From Flavobacterium bernardetii (GTDB taxonomy: Bacteria > Bacteroidota > Bacteroidia > Flavobacteriales > Flavobacteriaceae), in NCBI RefSeq assembly GCF_011305415.1, contig NZ_JAANOQ010000003.1, positions 124,001 to 188,000 on the forward strand: a stretch of 64,000 bases of DNA, read 5' to 3'. A program made the translations under genes and the position numbers. Positions within the stretch are counted from its first letter, which is position 1; the number at the start of each line of letters is the position of its first letter. Below the pieces are notes generated by a model that was not told where the DNA came from, did no database searches, and saw nothing but the letters and a program-made list of their open reading frames with translations. Below are positions 8,442-16,364 of this stretch, in pieces.

Positions 8442-8568
8442 AATCGTATAAAACACTTATAATTAAGACTTTATAAATATAAAACATTTAACGCTAAAAT
8501 AATAAGCATTTTAAAGAAATTAATTGTTAATAAATGTACTTTTGCCAGCAAATGTTAAAACAAAAAAA

Positions 8569-10224
8569 ATGAAAAAAATATTTTTCTATTTATGCTTATT
8601 GATTGTTTCTTTAAGTTTTTCTCAAAGTCAACTTTCTAATGACTATAGTTACAATGTAAGTACTCCTTATAAAGTTTTTGATGCGGATCAAAAATATTAT
8701 TTTACAAAAGGAAATCATTCTATTGCATTAAAATTTGATGGTAAAAAAGTATTGTTGCAAAAATTCAATAATGACAAACCGTCTTTTGTTAAAGAAAAAT
8801 TATTTGAAAATTATTTTCCTAAAAATTATAAAATCGAAAGAGTATTACAATTAGATTCGAAAGTCTATGTATTTTATTCTTCTTGGGATGGCGATAATGA
8901 CAATGAGCAATTATTTGCTGTTGAAGCAGATTTTGAAACCTGTGCTTTTAAAGACAATAGAAATATTTTAAAAATTGCAGGGAAAATTACTGGAAAAAAA
9001 GAATTTAGTTTTTGGGGAGGTACTTTTAGTGAAATGATTGCTGGTACTCAAGATAAATTTGATTTTTTAGTATCACATGATAGTAAAAGAGTGCTTGTTC
9101 AATATTCAAAAAAAGAATTAGTTAAAAATGATAAAGAAAGCTTTTCTGTTGTTGGATTAGTAACATATGATTCTAATTTAAAGCAAATTTCGGAAAAAGA
9201 AATTACGATGCCTTATTCAGTCAAAACGATGAATAATATCGATTATCATTTAGATAATGATGGTAATTTATATATGTTAACTAAAGTTTTTCATGATGAT
9301 TCAAAAAATGAAAAAAAGAAAAGAAAAGATGAATTAGCCAATTATCATATAGAATTATTTTTTGTTGCCAATGGAACAAATGAAATTAAAATTTCAAAAT
9401 TTGATAACAAAGAAAAAATCATAACAAAATTATGGTTGTTTGATTCAGATCAAAATTTCATTGTTTGTGGAGGTTTTTATAATAATGGAAAAGGTGATTA
9501 TTTTGATGATGTTGATGGCTTATTAACGTTTAAAGTGGATAGAACTGGTAAGATTTATGATTCATATAGTCATGAAATTCCTTTAGAAATTATTAATCAA
9601 TACGAAAGTGAGAAATTTATTAAAAAGAACTTAAAAGCCGAGAAAAAAGGTGAAGGAGCAAAATTTAATGATTTAGAATTAAATAATTTACTAGTTAATC
9701 AAGATGGAAGTATCGTGTTAATTGGAGAAAAAATATTTGTTAAATCACATTATTCACCTGGAATGAATGGTTCTGCTGGTAGAACGTATTATACATACCA
9801 TTATTGTGACATTTTAGCAACTAAAATTGGTGTTGATGGTAGTTTACAATGGATGAAAAAAATTCCTAAAGAACAATCTGGTTCTAGAGGAAGAGGAGGA
9901 ATGTCATATAAATATTTTGTTGCTAATAATTCTCACTATCTATTATTTTTAGATAACGTAAAAAATATCAATTTAGCAGAAAATTTACCTCCAGCTTTGC
10001 ATTCAGATGGGAAAGGTGGTTATTTAACTTCTGTGAAAATTTCAGATTCTGATGGGACTTTGAAAAAAGATTCTGTTTTTAATGGAAGAGATATTGAAGA
10101 CTTTACGATGTATCAATTTGCAGTAGATAGAGTTTTTAAAACAAGTGATAACTCATTTATGATTGAAGTGTATAAAAAGAAAAAAGAAGATATAATGATT
10201 AAAGTGAACATGTTAAAACTTTAA
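8569..10224 (+). CDS. Exported protein of unknown function
   Basis: 551 residues from the ATG at 8569, which opens with a clear signal peptide (MKKIFFYLCLLIVSLSFSQS, cleavage after about residue 18). The frame is open back to 8524, but that adds residues before the signal. The mature part is Lys/Asp-rich with many repeated short strands of the type Y-x-L-T-K-x-F and D-G-N-L-Y, which suggests a beta-propeller-like or other all-beta fold. No transmembrane or sorting domain at the C-terminus. I do not recognise a family. It is followed by a good terminator, so it is probably a single-gene unit. Confidence 0.75.
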   Translation: MKKIFFYLCLLIVSLSFSQSQLSNDYSYNVSTPYKVFDADQKYYFTKGNHSIALKFDGKKVLLQKFNNDKPSFVKEKLFENYFPKNYKIERVLQLDSKVYVFYSSWDGDNDNEQLFAVEADFETCAFKDNRNILKIAGKITGKKEFSFWGGTFSEMIAGTQDKFDFLVSHDSKRVLVQYSKKELVKNDKESFSVVGLVTYDSNLKQISEKEITMPYSVKTMNNIDYHLDNDGNLYMLTKVFHDDSKNEKKKRKDELANYHIELFFVANGTNEIKISKFDNKEKIITKLWLFDSDQNFIVCGGFYNNGKGDYFDDVDGLLTFKVDRTGKIYDSYSHEIPLEIINQYESEKFIKKNLKAEKKGEGAKFNDLELNNLLVNQDGSIVLIGEKIFVKSHYSPGMNGSAGRTYYTYHYCDILATKIGVDGSLQWMKKIPKEQSGSRGRGGMSYKYFVANNSHYLLFLDNVKNINLAENLPPALHSDGKGGYLTSVKISDSDGTLKKDSVFNGRDIEDFTMYQFAVDRVFKTSDNSFMIEVYKKKKEDIMIKVNMLKL

Positions 10225-10241
10225 AAGTCTTTTAAAAACAT

Positions 10242-10280
10242 AAAACCTCCAAAAAGTAATTTCTTCTTGGAGGTTTTTTT
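10242..10280 (+). terminator. Intrinsic terminator after the exported protein gene
   Basis: AAAACCTCCAA and TTGGAGGTTTT form a near-perfect stem around a short loop, followed by a run of T. It lies 17 bp past the stop at 10224. An A-tract on the left side lets it serve minus-strand transcripts too. Confidence 0.85.
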
Positions 10281-10331
10281 ATTGTCAGAATTATATAGAG
10301 TTAAATCTTAGTAGACTTATCAGATACTATT

Positions 10332-10556
10332 TTAAATTTTGATTAGTTTTTTAATTCTGTTAATCAATAAAAATATTATCAATATTAGAATAAAAGGTAT
10401 TGAATAATTGATTTTTAATTGGTTGTCAATTGCTGTATCAATTTCAATATTCCTTCTATTACCAAAATACATAAAAAAAGAAATCCCAGATAAGTAAAAC
10501 AAACTAACAATTGTTGAGAATAATAATATTATGTAAATGATAAATTTAGTTTTCAT
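10332..10556 (-). CDS. Small membrane protein, unknown
   Basis: 74 residues with two hydrophobic segments (about 5-30 and 52-68) joined by a polar loop and ending in a basic tail (NRIKKLIKI). It starts MKTKFIIYIILLF. No family recognised. It lies 29 bp after the hutI stop on the same strand, so it could be the last gene of that transcript, though a link to histidine breakdown is not evident. The start, membrane pattern and gap-free spacing make a real gene likely but not certain. Confidence 0.5.
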   Translation of the reverse strand: MKTKFIIYIILLFSTIVSLFYLSGISFFMYFGNRRNIEIDTAIDNQLKINYSIPFILILIIFLLINRIKKLIKI

Positions 10557-10585
10557 CTTCTAAATCCTTTAAATCTGCGTACCTA

Positions 10586-11824
10586 TTAACCAAAAATCTC
10601 CCCATCCAACCAAACACTATCAATTAAATTCGTAGCGAAACAATACGGAATTTCGTAAAAACTATGTAAGGGTTTTGTGATAATCAAATTGGCTTTTTTC
10701 CCTTTTGTAATACTTCCGTGAGAATCACTTAATTCCATCGCGTAAGCTCCATTAATTGTCGCAGCGTTTATCGCTTCTTCTGGTGTCATTTTCATTTTGA
10801 TACATGCTGTTGCGACTACAAAATGCATATTTCCTGATGGAGTAGTTCCTGGGTTGAAATCGGAAGCTAAAGCTAAAGGTAAACCTGCGTTTAACATTTG
10901 TCGTGCTGGTGTGTAGGGAATCGAAATAAAATACGAACAACTTGGCAAAGCCACTGGCATACAAGCGGAACCTTTTAAAACTTCAATATCTTCTTCAGTA
11001 ATAATTTCAAGATGGTCGACACTTAATGCGCCATTTTCTACACAAGCTTTAATTCCGTCAATGGCTGTAAACTGATTCACGTGAATTTTCGGTGTTAAAC
11101 CATATTTTTTTCCAGCTTCCATTATTTGAATGGTTTCTGAAACACTGAAATAACCGGTTTCTAAAAACGCATCAATATAATCGGCTAAATTTTCAACTGC
11201 TATTTTTGGTAACATTTCATTGATAATCAAATCGATATACGCTTGATGATTTTCTTTGTATTCTGTTGGAAAAGCATGAGCACCAAGGAAAGTTGACTTT
11301 ATAGCAATGGGATAATTTTCTTTTAATTTTTTGATGACGCGAAGCATTTTCAATTCGCCTTCCACTGTTAATCCGTAACCCGATTTAATTTCAACGGCGC
11401 CAGTTCCTTGTGAAATCACTTCTTCTAAACGTTTTTTCGATTGGTTATAAATTTCTTCTTCGGAAGTTTCGTTTAATTTCTTAGCCGAATTTAAAATCCC
11501 ACCACCACGATTCGCAATTTCTTCATAAGACAAACCGTTAATTCTATCTACAAATTCACCACTTCTATTTCCGGCGTACACAATGTGCGTGTGACTGTCG
11601 CAAAAGCTTGGCATCACAATTTTTCCAGTCGCATCAATAATAGTTGCATTTTCTAATTTTGGACAATTTTCCATCAATCCGAAATCGGAAATTAAATCGT
11701 TTTCTAAAACTAAAAAAGCGTTTTCTAGTATTGGTAAATTCGCCATTTCTACACCTGAAACTTTTTTTATGGAAGTTTCTCTAACTTGTAGTAATTGTTT
11801 GATGTTTATAATAAGGGTTTGCAT
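10586..11824 (-). CDS. hutI: Imidazolonepropionase
   Basis: Hydrolyses imidazolone-5-propionate to N-formimidoyl-glutamate, the third step of histidine degradation, in the cytoplasm. 412 residues, standard length. Amidohydrolase signatures: PSFCDSHTHIVYAGNR with the HxH metal pair, GGGILNSAK, EIKSGYGL, FLGAHAFP, KIHVNQF, SVDHLE and ALASDFNPGT with the late Asp. The other hut genes are not in this window, which is common in Bacteroidota where hutI can be apart from hutH/U. Divergent from corA. Confidence 0.96.
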   Translation of the reverse strand: MQTLIINIKQLLQVRETSIKKVSGVEMANLPILENAFLVLENDLISDFGLMENCPKLENATIIDATGKIVMPSFCDSHTHIVYAGNRSGEFVDRINGLSYEEIANRGGGILNSAKKLNETSEEEIYNQSKKRLEEVISQGTGAVEIKSGYGLTVEGELKMLRVIKKLKENYPIAIKSTFLGAHAFPTEYKENHQAYIDLIINEMLPKIAVENLADYIDAFLETGYFSVSETIQIMEAGKKYGLTPKIHVNQFTAIDGIKACVENGALSVDHLEIITEEDIEVLKGSACMPVALPSCSYFISIPYTPARQMLNAGLPLALASDFNPGTTPSGNMHFVVATACIKMKMTPEEAINAATINGAYAMELSDSHGSITKGKKANLIITKPLHSFYEIPYCFATNLIDSVWLDGEIFG

Positions 11825-11834
11825 AACTTTTAGT

Positions 11835-11842
11835 TATATTTG
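11835..11842 (+). promoter_or_regulatory. -7 promoter box for corA
   Basis: TATATTTG fits the TAnnTTTG consensus 30 bp before the corA GTG start. No good -33 TTG is seen at the usual spacing. Confidence 0.45.
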
Positions 11843-11872
11843 TGAATGGTAAAAATACTTATTTAAAATAAA

Positions 11873-12937
11873 GTGCGAAAACTATTATACAAAAAAGGTC
11901 GAAAAGTTGTACCATCAATAATTGAATACACTGGCGAACACGATGATACAAAGCCAGAAATGCAATTGTTTGTGTACGATTCTGATGAATTATCTGAATA
12001 TGAAGACATAAAACTGTCTCAATTGGATAAACATATGGAGTCGGATAAAAACAATTGGATTAATTTACATGGTTTATCAGATGTTGCTTTAATTAAAGAA
12101 ATTGGTGCAAAATTTAAAATTGACGATTTCATTTTAGGAGATATTTTAAATATTCTAAAACGATCCAAAGTTGACGAATACAATCATACTTTGTTTTTTA
12201 ATATTAAGTCGTTATTACCTGAATCTAATGGGATTGATGTAGAACAAATTAGTTTTATTTTACGTGATGGATTGTTGTTTTCGTTTCAAGAAAAAAAGAG
12301 TGATTTCTTTTTACATATTCGAGAAAGAATGCGTCAACACGCTGGAATTGTAAGAGATAGAAAAGTCGATTACCTACTGTATTTGTTGTTAGATGCGGTA
12401 ATGGAGAATTTTTATATTACAATTGAAAGTGAAGAGCAGAAAATTGATAGTTTAATAGATTTAATTAAGACAACACCTAATCCAAATATTTTAGAAGATA
12501 TTGAATTACACAGAGATAATTTAAATTTTTTACGTCGTTCAATTGTGCCACTTCGCGATTCGTTGTATTCTATAAAAAGCATGAAAGATGATGATGTTTT
12601 TAACGTTATTCAAGCAGAAAATTACACGTTTTTTTCTCGATTACATCAAAAATGTTTAGAACTTTTAGATCAAGTGGATGCCGACTTAAATTCCTTAGAT
12701 AGTGCTTCCGCTTTTTATTTTTCGATGCAAAGTCATAAAATGAATGAAGTCATGAAAACTTTAACTGTCGTTTCGGTGTTCTTTATGCCATTGACTTTTA
12801 TCGTTGGAGTGTATGGAATGAATTTCGATAATATGCCAGAATTGCACTGGAAATATGGTTATTTTATCATTTTAGCGGCTATGTTTTTGTTGCTTTTAGG
12901 AATGATTATTTACTTTAAGAAAAGAAAATGGTATTAA
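11873..12937 (+). CDS. corA: CorA-type magnesium/cobalt transporter
   Basis: 354 residues from a GTG start; the N-terminal MRKLLYKKGRKVV fits the family, and no ATG alternative exists nearby. A long cytoplasmic funnel domain is followed by two C-terminal membrane helices with the diagnostic YGMNF pore motif and the MPEL loop, ending in a basic KKRKW tail. It forms a pentameric inner-membrane channel for Mg2+ and related divalent ions. The DUF1003 gene follows 18 bp later and is probably cotranscribed. Confidence 0.96.
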   Translation: MRKLLYKKGRKVVPSIIEYTGEHDDTKPEMQLFVYDSDELSEYEDIKLSQLDKHMESDKNNWINLHGLSDVALIKEIGAKFKIDDFILGDILNILKRSKVDEYNHTLFFNIKSLLPESNGIDVEQISFILRDGLLFSFQEKKSDFFLHIRERMRQHAGIVRDRKVDYLLYLLLDAVMENFYITIESEEQKIDSLIDLIKTTPNPNILEDIELHRDNLNFLRRSIVPLRDSLYSIKSMKDDDVFNVIQAENYTFFSRLHQKCLELLDQVDADLNSLDSASAFYFSMQSHKMNEVMKTLTVVSVFFMPLTFIVGVYGMNFDNMPELHWKYGYFIILAAMFLLLLGMIIYFKKRKWY

Positions 12938-12955
12938 TTGTTAAATTCATTTAAA

Positions 12956-13489
12956 ATGAAAAAGGAAACAAAAAACTTGTTAGATTCTGAAGATGAACAA
13001 TTAAAAAAACTACAAGAAATTGTTAGAAAAACGATTGACGAAGAACAATTAATCATCAATAATTTACTTCATCCGCCAACGGATAAATTATCAAAAGGAC
13101 AAATTATTTCTGATAAAGTAGCTAATTTCGGAGGAAGTTGGGCGTTTATTATTTCCTTTTTTGTGGTGCTTTTAATTTGGATTGTCTTTAATACGATTGC
13201 TTTAAAAAACTTTATTTTTGATCCGTATCCATTTATTTTAATGAATTTAATTTTGTCCTGTATTGCAGCTTTGCAAGCGCCAATTATTATGATGAGCCAA
13301 AACCGTCAAGAAGAAAAAGACAGAAAGCGCAGTGAAAACGACTACTTAATTAATCTAAAATCGGAATTAGAAATCAGAGCTTTAAACCAAAAAATCGACT
13401 TATTATTGGAAGAACAAATCAAAATTCTATTTGATAGTCAGGCGAAACAATTGGAAATTCTTAAAAATATTGAACAAAAAATGAAATAA
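12956..13489 (+). CDS. DUF1003 membrane protein
   Basis: 177 residues from the ATG at 12956; an in-frame TTG at 12938 abuts the corA stop but is less likely. Two membrane helices (about 64-84 and 97-118) with the DUF1003 core: the G-x-W-x-F-I-I stretch (FGGSWAFIISFF), WIVFN, DPYPFILMNLILS and QAPIIMMSQNRQ. A C-terminal coiled coil (about 130-175) faces the cytoplasm. Function unknown; the proximity to corA suggests an ion-related role, which is inference only. Confidence 0.85.
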   Translation: MKKETKNLLDSEDEQLKKLQEIVRKTIDEEQLIINNLLHPPTDKLSKGQIISDKVANFGGSWAFIISFFVVLLIWIVFNTIALKNFIFDPYPFILMNLILSCIAALQAPIIMMSQNRQEEKDRKRSENDYLINLKSELEIRALNQKIDLLLEEQIKILFDSQAKQLEILKNIEQKMK

Positions 13490-13494
13490 TTTTT

Positions 13495-13527
13495 TTGTTA
13501 CCTTTTATTATCGTAATATTGCAATAT
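13495..13527 (+). promoter_or_regulatory. Promoter with overlapping palindrome before arsR-like gene
   Basis: TTG (13495-13497), a 16-bp spacer and TAATATTG (13514-13521) resemble a flavobacterial promoter. The perfect 12-bp palindrome ATATTGCAATAT (13516-13527) overlaps the -7 box, 16 bp before the start. This is where an ArsR-type repressor would act to block transcription of its own operon. Confidence 0.55.
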
Positions 13528-13543
13528 ATAAATATGATATAGA

Positions 13544-13867
13544 ATGGGAATTACAAAATCAGAATCTTTTACAGACGAACAAAACGAAATAGCTAACTTA
13601 TTGAAAGCCTTAGCTAATCCCGCGCGTGTGGCGATTATTCAGTATTTGTTGAAAGTCGATTCTTGTATTTGTGGCGATATTGTCAACGAATTGCCTTTGG
13701 CGCAACCAACAATTTCTCAACATCTAAAAGAATTAAAAAACGCAAATATCATTCAAGGAACCATTGAAGGGAAATCAATTTGTTATTGCATCAATCCAGA
13801 AACAATGTCGAAAATTGAACGTTATTTTGGTGGAATTTCTCAAAAATTAAAAAATAAATGTTGTTAA
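13544..13867 (+). CDS. ArsR-family metal(loid)-sensing repressor
   Basis: 107 residues with a winged-helix fold: LLKALANPARVAIIQYL, then a metal-site motif DSCICGD (Cys41/Cys43, at the ELCVC position of the ArsR alpha3 helix) and the recognition helix LAQPTISQHLKEL. It ends in Lys-Cys-Cys. ArsR proteins leave the operator when As(III), Sb(III) or a related thiol-binding ion docks at the cysteines. It leads a same-strand series of six genes ending in a terminator at 16321, several of them cysteine-rich, so it probably controls them from the palindrome just upstream. Confidence 0.92.
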   Translation: MGITKSESFTDEQNEIANLLKALANPARVAIIQYLLKVDSCICGDIVNELPLAQPTISQHLKELKNANIIQGTIEGKSICYCINPETMSKIERYFGGISQKLKNKCC

Positions 13868-13945
13868 CTAGATAAATTAGACCGACTTAGACAAGTTAGA
13901 TTTCTAACATTCTAAAAATCTAATAATCCAAAAATCTAAAAAAAA

Positions 13946-14419
13946 ATGAAATTATCAGAAATTAAAAATCAGCTTAAAAAGCTTACGAATATAGCTTTTC
14001 AATTGCCTAATGGCGAATTAGTTCCGAGTCATTTTCATGTGACGGAAGTGGGTAAAATTACCAAACATTTCATCGATTGTGGTGGTGTGGTTCGTAACGA
14101 AGAAGTAGTGAATTTTCAACTTTGGGAAGCGAATGACTATAATCACCGGTTGCATCCAGAAAAATTTCTTCATATTATAGAACTTTCGGAAGATAAACTA
14201 CAAATTCCAGATTTAGAAATTGAAGTCGAATACCAAATGAAAGAAACTATTGGAAAATTTAGTTTAGATTTTGATGGTACGAATTTCCAATTGAAATCGA
14301 AGTTAACGGATTGTTTAGCCAAAGACAATTGCGGAATTCCACCAGAAAAATTAAAAGTTAAAATTGGGGAATGGAAACCAAAAGTAACTTCTTGTGCACC
14401 AGATTCTGGATGTTGTTAA
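13946..14419 (+). CDS. DUF6428-like protein of the ars-type operon
   Basis: 157 residues, soluble. Opens MKLSEIKNQLKKLTNIAFQL, has a His-rich segment (SHFHVTEVGKITKHFIDCGG) and ends in a cysteine cluster (TSCAPDSGCC) with another Cys pair at DCLAKDNCG. I recall this as DUF6428, a family regularly found behind arsR in Flavobacteriia. The terminal cysteines suggest metal or metalloid binding, perhaps as a chaperone, but no activity is known to me. Placed 78 bp after arsR. Confidence 0.75.
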   Translation: MKLSEIKNQLKKLTNIAFQLPNGELVPSHFHVTEVGKITKHFIDCGGVVRNEEVVNFQLWEANDYNHRLHPEKFLHIIELSEDKLQIPDLEIEVEYQMKETIGKFSLDFDGTNFQLKSKLTDCLAKDNCGIPPEKLKVKIGEWKPKVTSCAPDSGCC

Positions 14420-14437
14420 TAATAATTAAATTCTAAA

Positions 14438-14932
14438 ATGAATAAAATAAAATCAATATGGACCACCATTACAGGAAGTGTTAGTGCTGCTATTCCTTTG
14501 TTTTTTGCAGTTTGTAAAAGTGGCGCTTGTACTGCAGTTTGTGTGAGTCCAATTGCCTCAATATTTGGAATTTCTAGTGCGAGTTTAACGGCTTCGCCTT
14601 TGATGAAATCGTTATTTCCATTATTATTAGTCATTAGTGCAGTGGCATTTACCATTTCGTATTATAAATTATATGTTTTGCCAAAATACGCATCAGCGAC
14701 TTCTTGTGAAACAGATTGTGGTTGTGATACACTTCAAAAACCACTTCATAAAACCTTTCCATTTTGGTCTTTTTGGGTTGGATTAGTGGCAAGTATTGTG
14801 TTTTTTACTTATTTTGAAGTTCAAAATTATAATTCTGAAACTCAAAAAGTAACGACTCCTACAGAAGTGAATGTTGTGAAATTAGATAATGCGGAAGCGC
14901 CTTGTTGCGCTGATACAAAAAAATGTGAATAA
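14438..14932 (+). CDS. Cysteine-rich membrane protein of the ars-type operon
   Basis: 164 residues with about three membrane segments (roughly 12-32, 55-75 and 103-122). Cysteine pairs sit in the first helix region (FFAVCKSGACTAVCV), in the loop (SCETDCGCDTL) and at the C-terminus (APCCADTKKCE). The arrangement is reminiscent of MerT-like metal carriers but I see no clear family match. It lies 18 bp after the DUF6428-like gene. A role in moving or shuttling a soft metal or metalloid is inference. Confidence 0.7.
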   Translation: MNKIKSIWTTITGSVSAAIPLFFAVCKSGACTAVCVSPIASIFGISSASLTASPLMKSLFPLLLVISAVAFTISYYKLYVLPKYASATSCETDCGCDTLQKPLHKTFPFWSFWVGLVASIVFFTYFEVQNYNSETQKVTTPTEVNVVKLDNAEAPCCADTKKCE

Positions 14933-14958
14933 GTATAAAAGAAATAAAGAATTTTAAC

Positions 14959-15084
14959 ATGAAGGAATTTATCATAAAATATAAAAAACCAATTGTAATT
15001 ACAGTTGGAATTACAGCTTTAAATATTTACTTTGGGTTTGATGCTCGATTTACAATTATTAATTTATTATGGTTGTTAGTGTAA
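14959..15084 (+). CDS. 41-residue membrane peptide in the ars-type operon
   Basis: A short frame from the ATG at 14959 to a TAA at 15082-15084: starts MKEFIIKYKKPIVITVG and has one or two short hydrophobic stretches (VITVGITALNIYFGF; ARFTIINLLWLLV). Its TAA shares one base with the ATG of the next gene (TAATG), a translational-coupling arrangement, and it starts 26 bp after the previous stop. Position and coupling argue that it is translated; too small for family assignment. Confidence 0.6.
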   Translation: MKEFIIKYKKPIVITVGITALNIYFGFDARFTIINLLWLLV

Positions 15085-15698
15085 TGGAAAATAGAAAAGC
15101 ACATTGGGAAAATGTTTTTGCTAATAAGCAAGAAAAAGAAGTGAGTTGGTACCAACAAAAACCGGAAACTTCTATTAATTTTTTTACTGAAAACAACATT
15201 TCAAAAGACGCTAAAATTATTGACATTGGTGGCGGTGATAGCTATTTGATTGATAGTTTATTAGATTTAGGCTACACAAATTTATTTCTTTTAGATATTT
15301 CTGCCAATGCGATTGAACGTATTAAAAATAGGTTAGGAGCAAAGTCGGAAAAAGTAACTTTTATAGTTTCTGATGTTTTAGATTTTCAACCCAAAACTAC
15401 TTTTGATGTTTGGCACGACAGAGCAAGTTTCCATTTCTTAACGACTGAAAAAGAAATCGAAATGTATAAAAATTTAGTTTCTAATTCTATTTCGGAAAAT
15501 GGATTTATGTTTTTAGGAACTTTCTCTGAAAATGGTCCATTAAAATGCAGTGGTTTAGAAATTACTCAATATTCAGAAGAAAAGTTTGAACGTATTTTCG
15601 GTACCAATTTCTCTAAAATGAATTGTTTTACAGAAAATCATCAAACGCCTTTTGATACGACTCAAAATTTTATCTTTTGCACGTTTAAAAAGAAATAA
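15084..15698 (+). CDS. Class I SAM-dependent methyltransferase
   Basis: 204 residues from the ATG at 15084, which overlaps the stop of the small ORF. SAM-binding motif I is IDIGGGDSYLIDSLL, motif II LFLLDISANAIERIK, then VSDVLDF and the WHDRASFHFL stretch. The opening (ENRKAHWENVFANKQEKEVSW) is typical of a group often annotated simply as class I methyltransferase beside ars genes. It lacks the conserved cysteines of ArsM arsenite methyltransferase, so arsenic methylation should not be assumed. Next gene begins 1 bp after its stop. Confidence 0.85.
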   Translation: MENRKAHWENVFANKQEKEVSWYQQKPETSINFFTENNISKDAKIIDIGGGDSYLIDSLLDLGYTNLFLLDISANAIERIKNRLGAKSEKVTFIVSDVLDFQPKTTFDVWHDRASFHFLTTEKEIEMYKNLVSNSISENGFMFLGTFSENGPLKCSGLEITQYSEEKFERIFGTNFSKMNCFTENHQTPFDTTQNFIFCTFKKK

Positions 15699-15699
15699 T

Positions 15700-16314
15700 A
15701 TGTTTCAAAACTTATCCCAAACGATAGAAATAATTTCAAAAATTTCTGTTTCTCAAGAACGAAAAGAAGTTTTACAACCTTTAGTAAATTACATTCAAAA
15801 TAAAGTGAATGGAAATGAGTTAATTCGTTTGAATTTTATTTGTACGCACAATTCGAGAAGAAGTCATTTGAGTCAAATTTGGGCACAAACTATGGCGTTT
15901 CAATTTGGAATTCAAAATGTGTTTTGTTATTCTGGTGGAACGGAAGCTACGGCTATGTTTTCGAAAGTTGGAGAAACTTTAGTCAATCAAGGATTTGAAA
16001 TTCAGCAATTAAGTAAAAATGAAAATCCAATTTACGCTATAAAATTTTCAGATAATGAAACATCTGTTATAGCTTTTTCGAAAACGTATTTTGATGCATT
16101 TAATCCGAAAACTAATTTTGGTGCGATTATGACTTGCAACAACGCAGATGAAGGTTGCCCGATGGTTTTTGGTGCAGAAGCTCGATTTCCAATAAAATAT
16201 GAGGATCCAAAAGCTTTTGATGGAACAGAAGTTATGAACGAAAAATACACAGAAAGAAGTTTAGAAATTGCTTCGGAAATGTATTATGTTTTTTCTAATA
16301 TTAAACATCTTTAA
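15700..16314 (+). CDS. Low-molecular-weight tyrosine phosphatase / arsenate-reductase-like protein
   Basis: 204 residues from the ATG at 15700, 1 bp after the methyltransferase stop. The P-loop is FICTHNSRRSHL: Cys48-X5-Arg54, as in low-molecular-weight phosphatases and thioredoxin-type arsenate reductases. Further cysteines occur at NVFCYSGG, MTCNNADEGCP, which could serve as the redox relay of an ArsC-type reductase. In this ArsR-led operon reduction of arsenate to arsenite is the most likely role. Alternative: a phosphatase. A terminator follows at 16321. Confidence 0.82.
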   Translation: MFQNLSQTIEIISKISVSQERKEVLQPLVNYIQNKVNGNELIRLNFICTHNSRRSHLSQIWAQTMAFQFGIQNVFCYSGGTEATAMFSKVGETLVNQGFEIQQLSKNENPIYAIKFSDNETSVIAFSKTYFDAFNPKTNFGAIMTCNNADEGCPMVFGAEARFPIKYEDPKAFDGTEVMNEKYTERSLEIASEMYYVFSNIKHL

Positions 16315-16320
16315 AATAAA

Positions 16321-16347
16321 AAAATCCCGTTTTTAGCGGGATTTTTT
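16321..16347 (+). terminator. Terminator of the ars-type operon
   Basis: AAAATCCCG and CGGGATTTT form a perfect stem with a short TTTTTAG loop, followed by T residues, 6 bp after the phosphatase stop. The A-tract on the left lets it also end the converging lipase-like gene. Confidence 0.88.
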
Positions 16348-16364
16348 GTAATAAACATATTCAA

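Noticed and set aside
10752..10964. 70-residue minus-strand ORF inside hutI
   Set aside because: Out-of-frame overlap with a complete imidazolonepropionase.
12938..12955. TTG start for the DUF1003 gene
   Set aside because: A normal ATG lies 18 bp downstream and the extra residues are not family-like.
15084..15698. Methyltransferase as arsenite methyltransferase ArsM
   Set aside because: The conserved cysteines of ArsM are not present.
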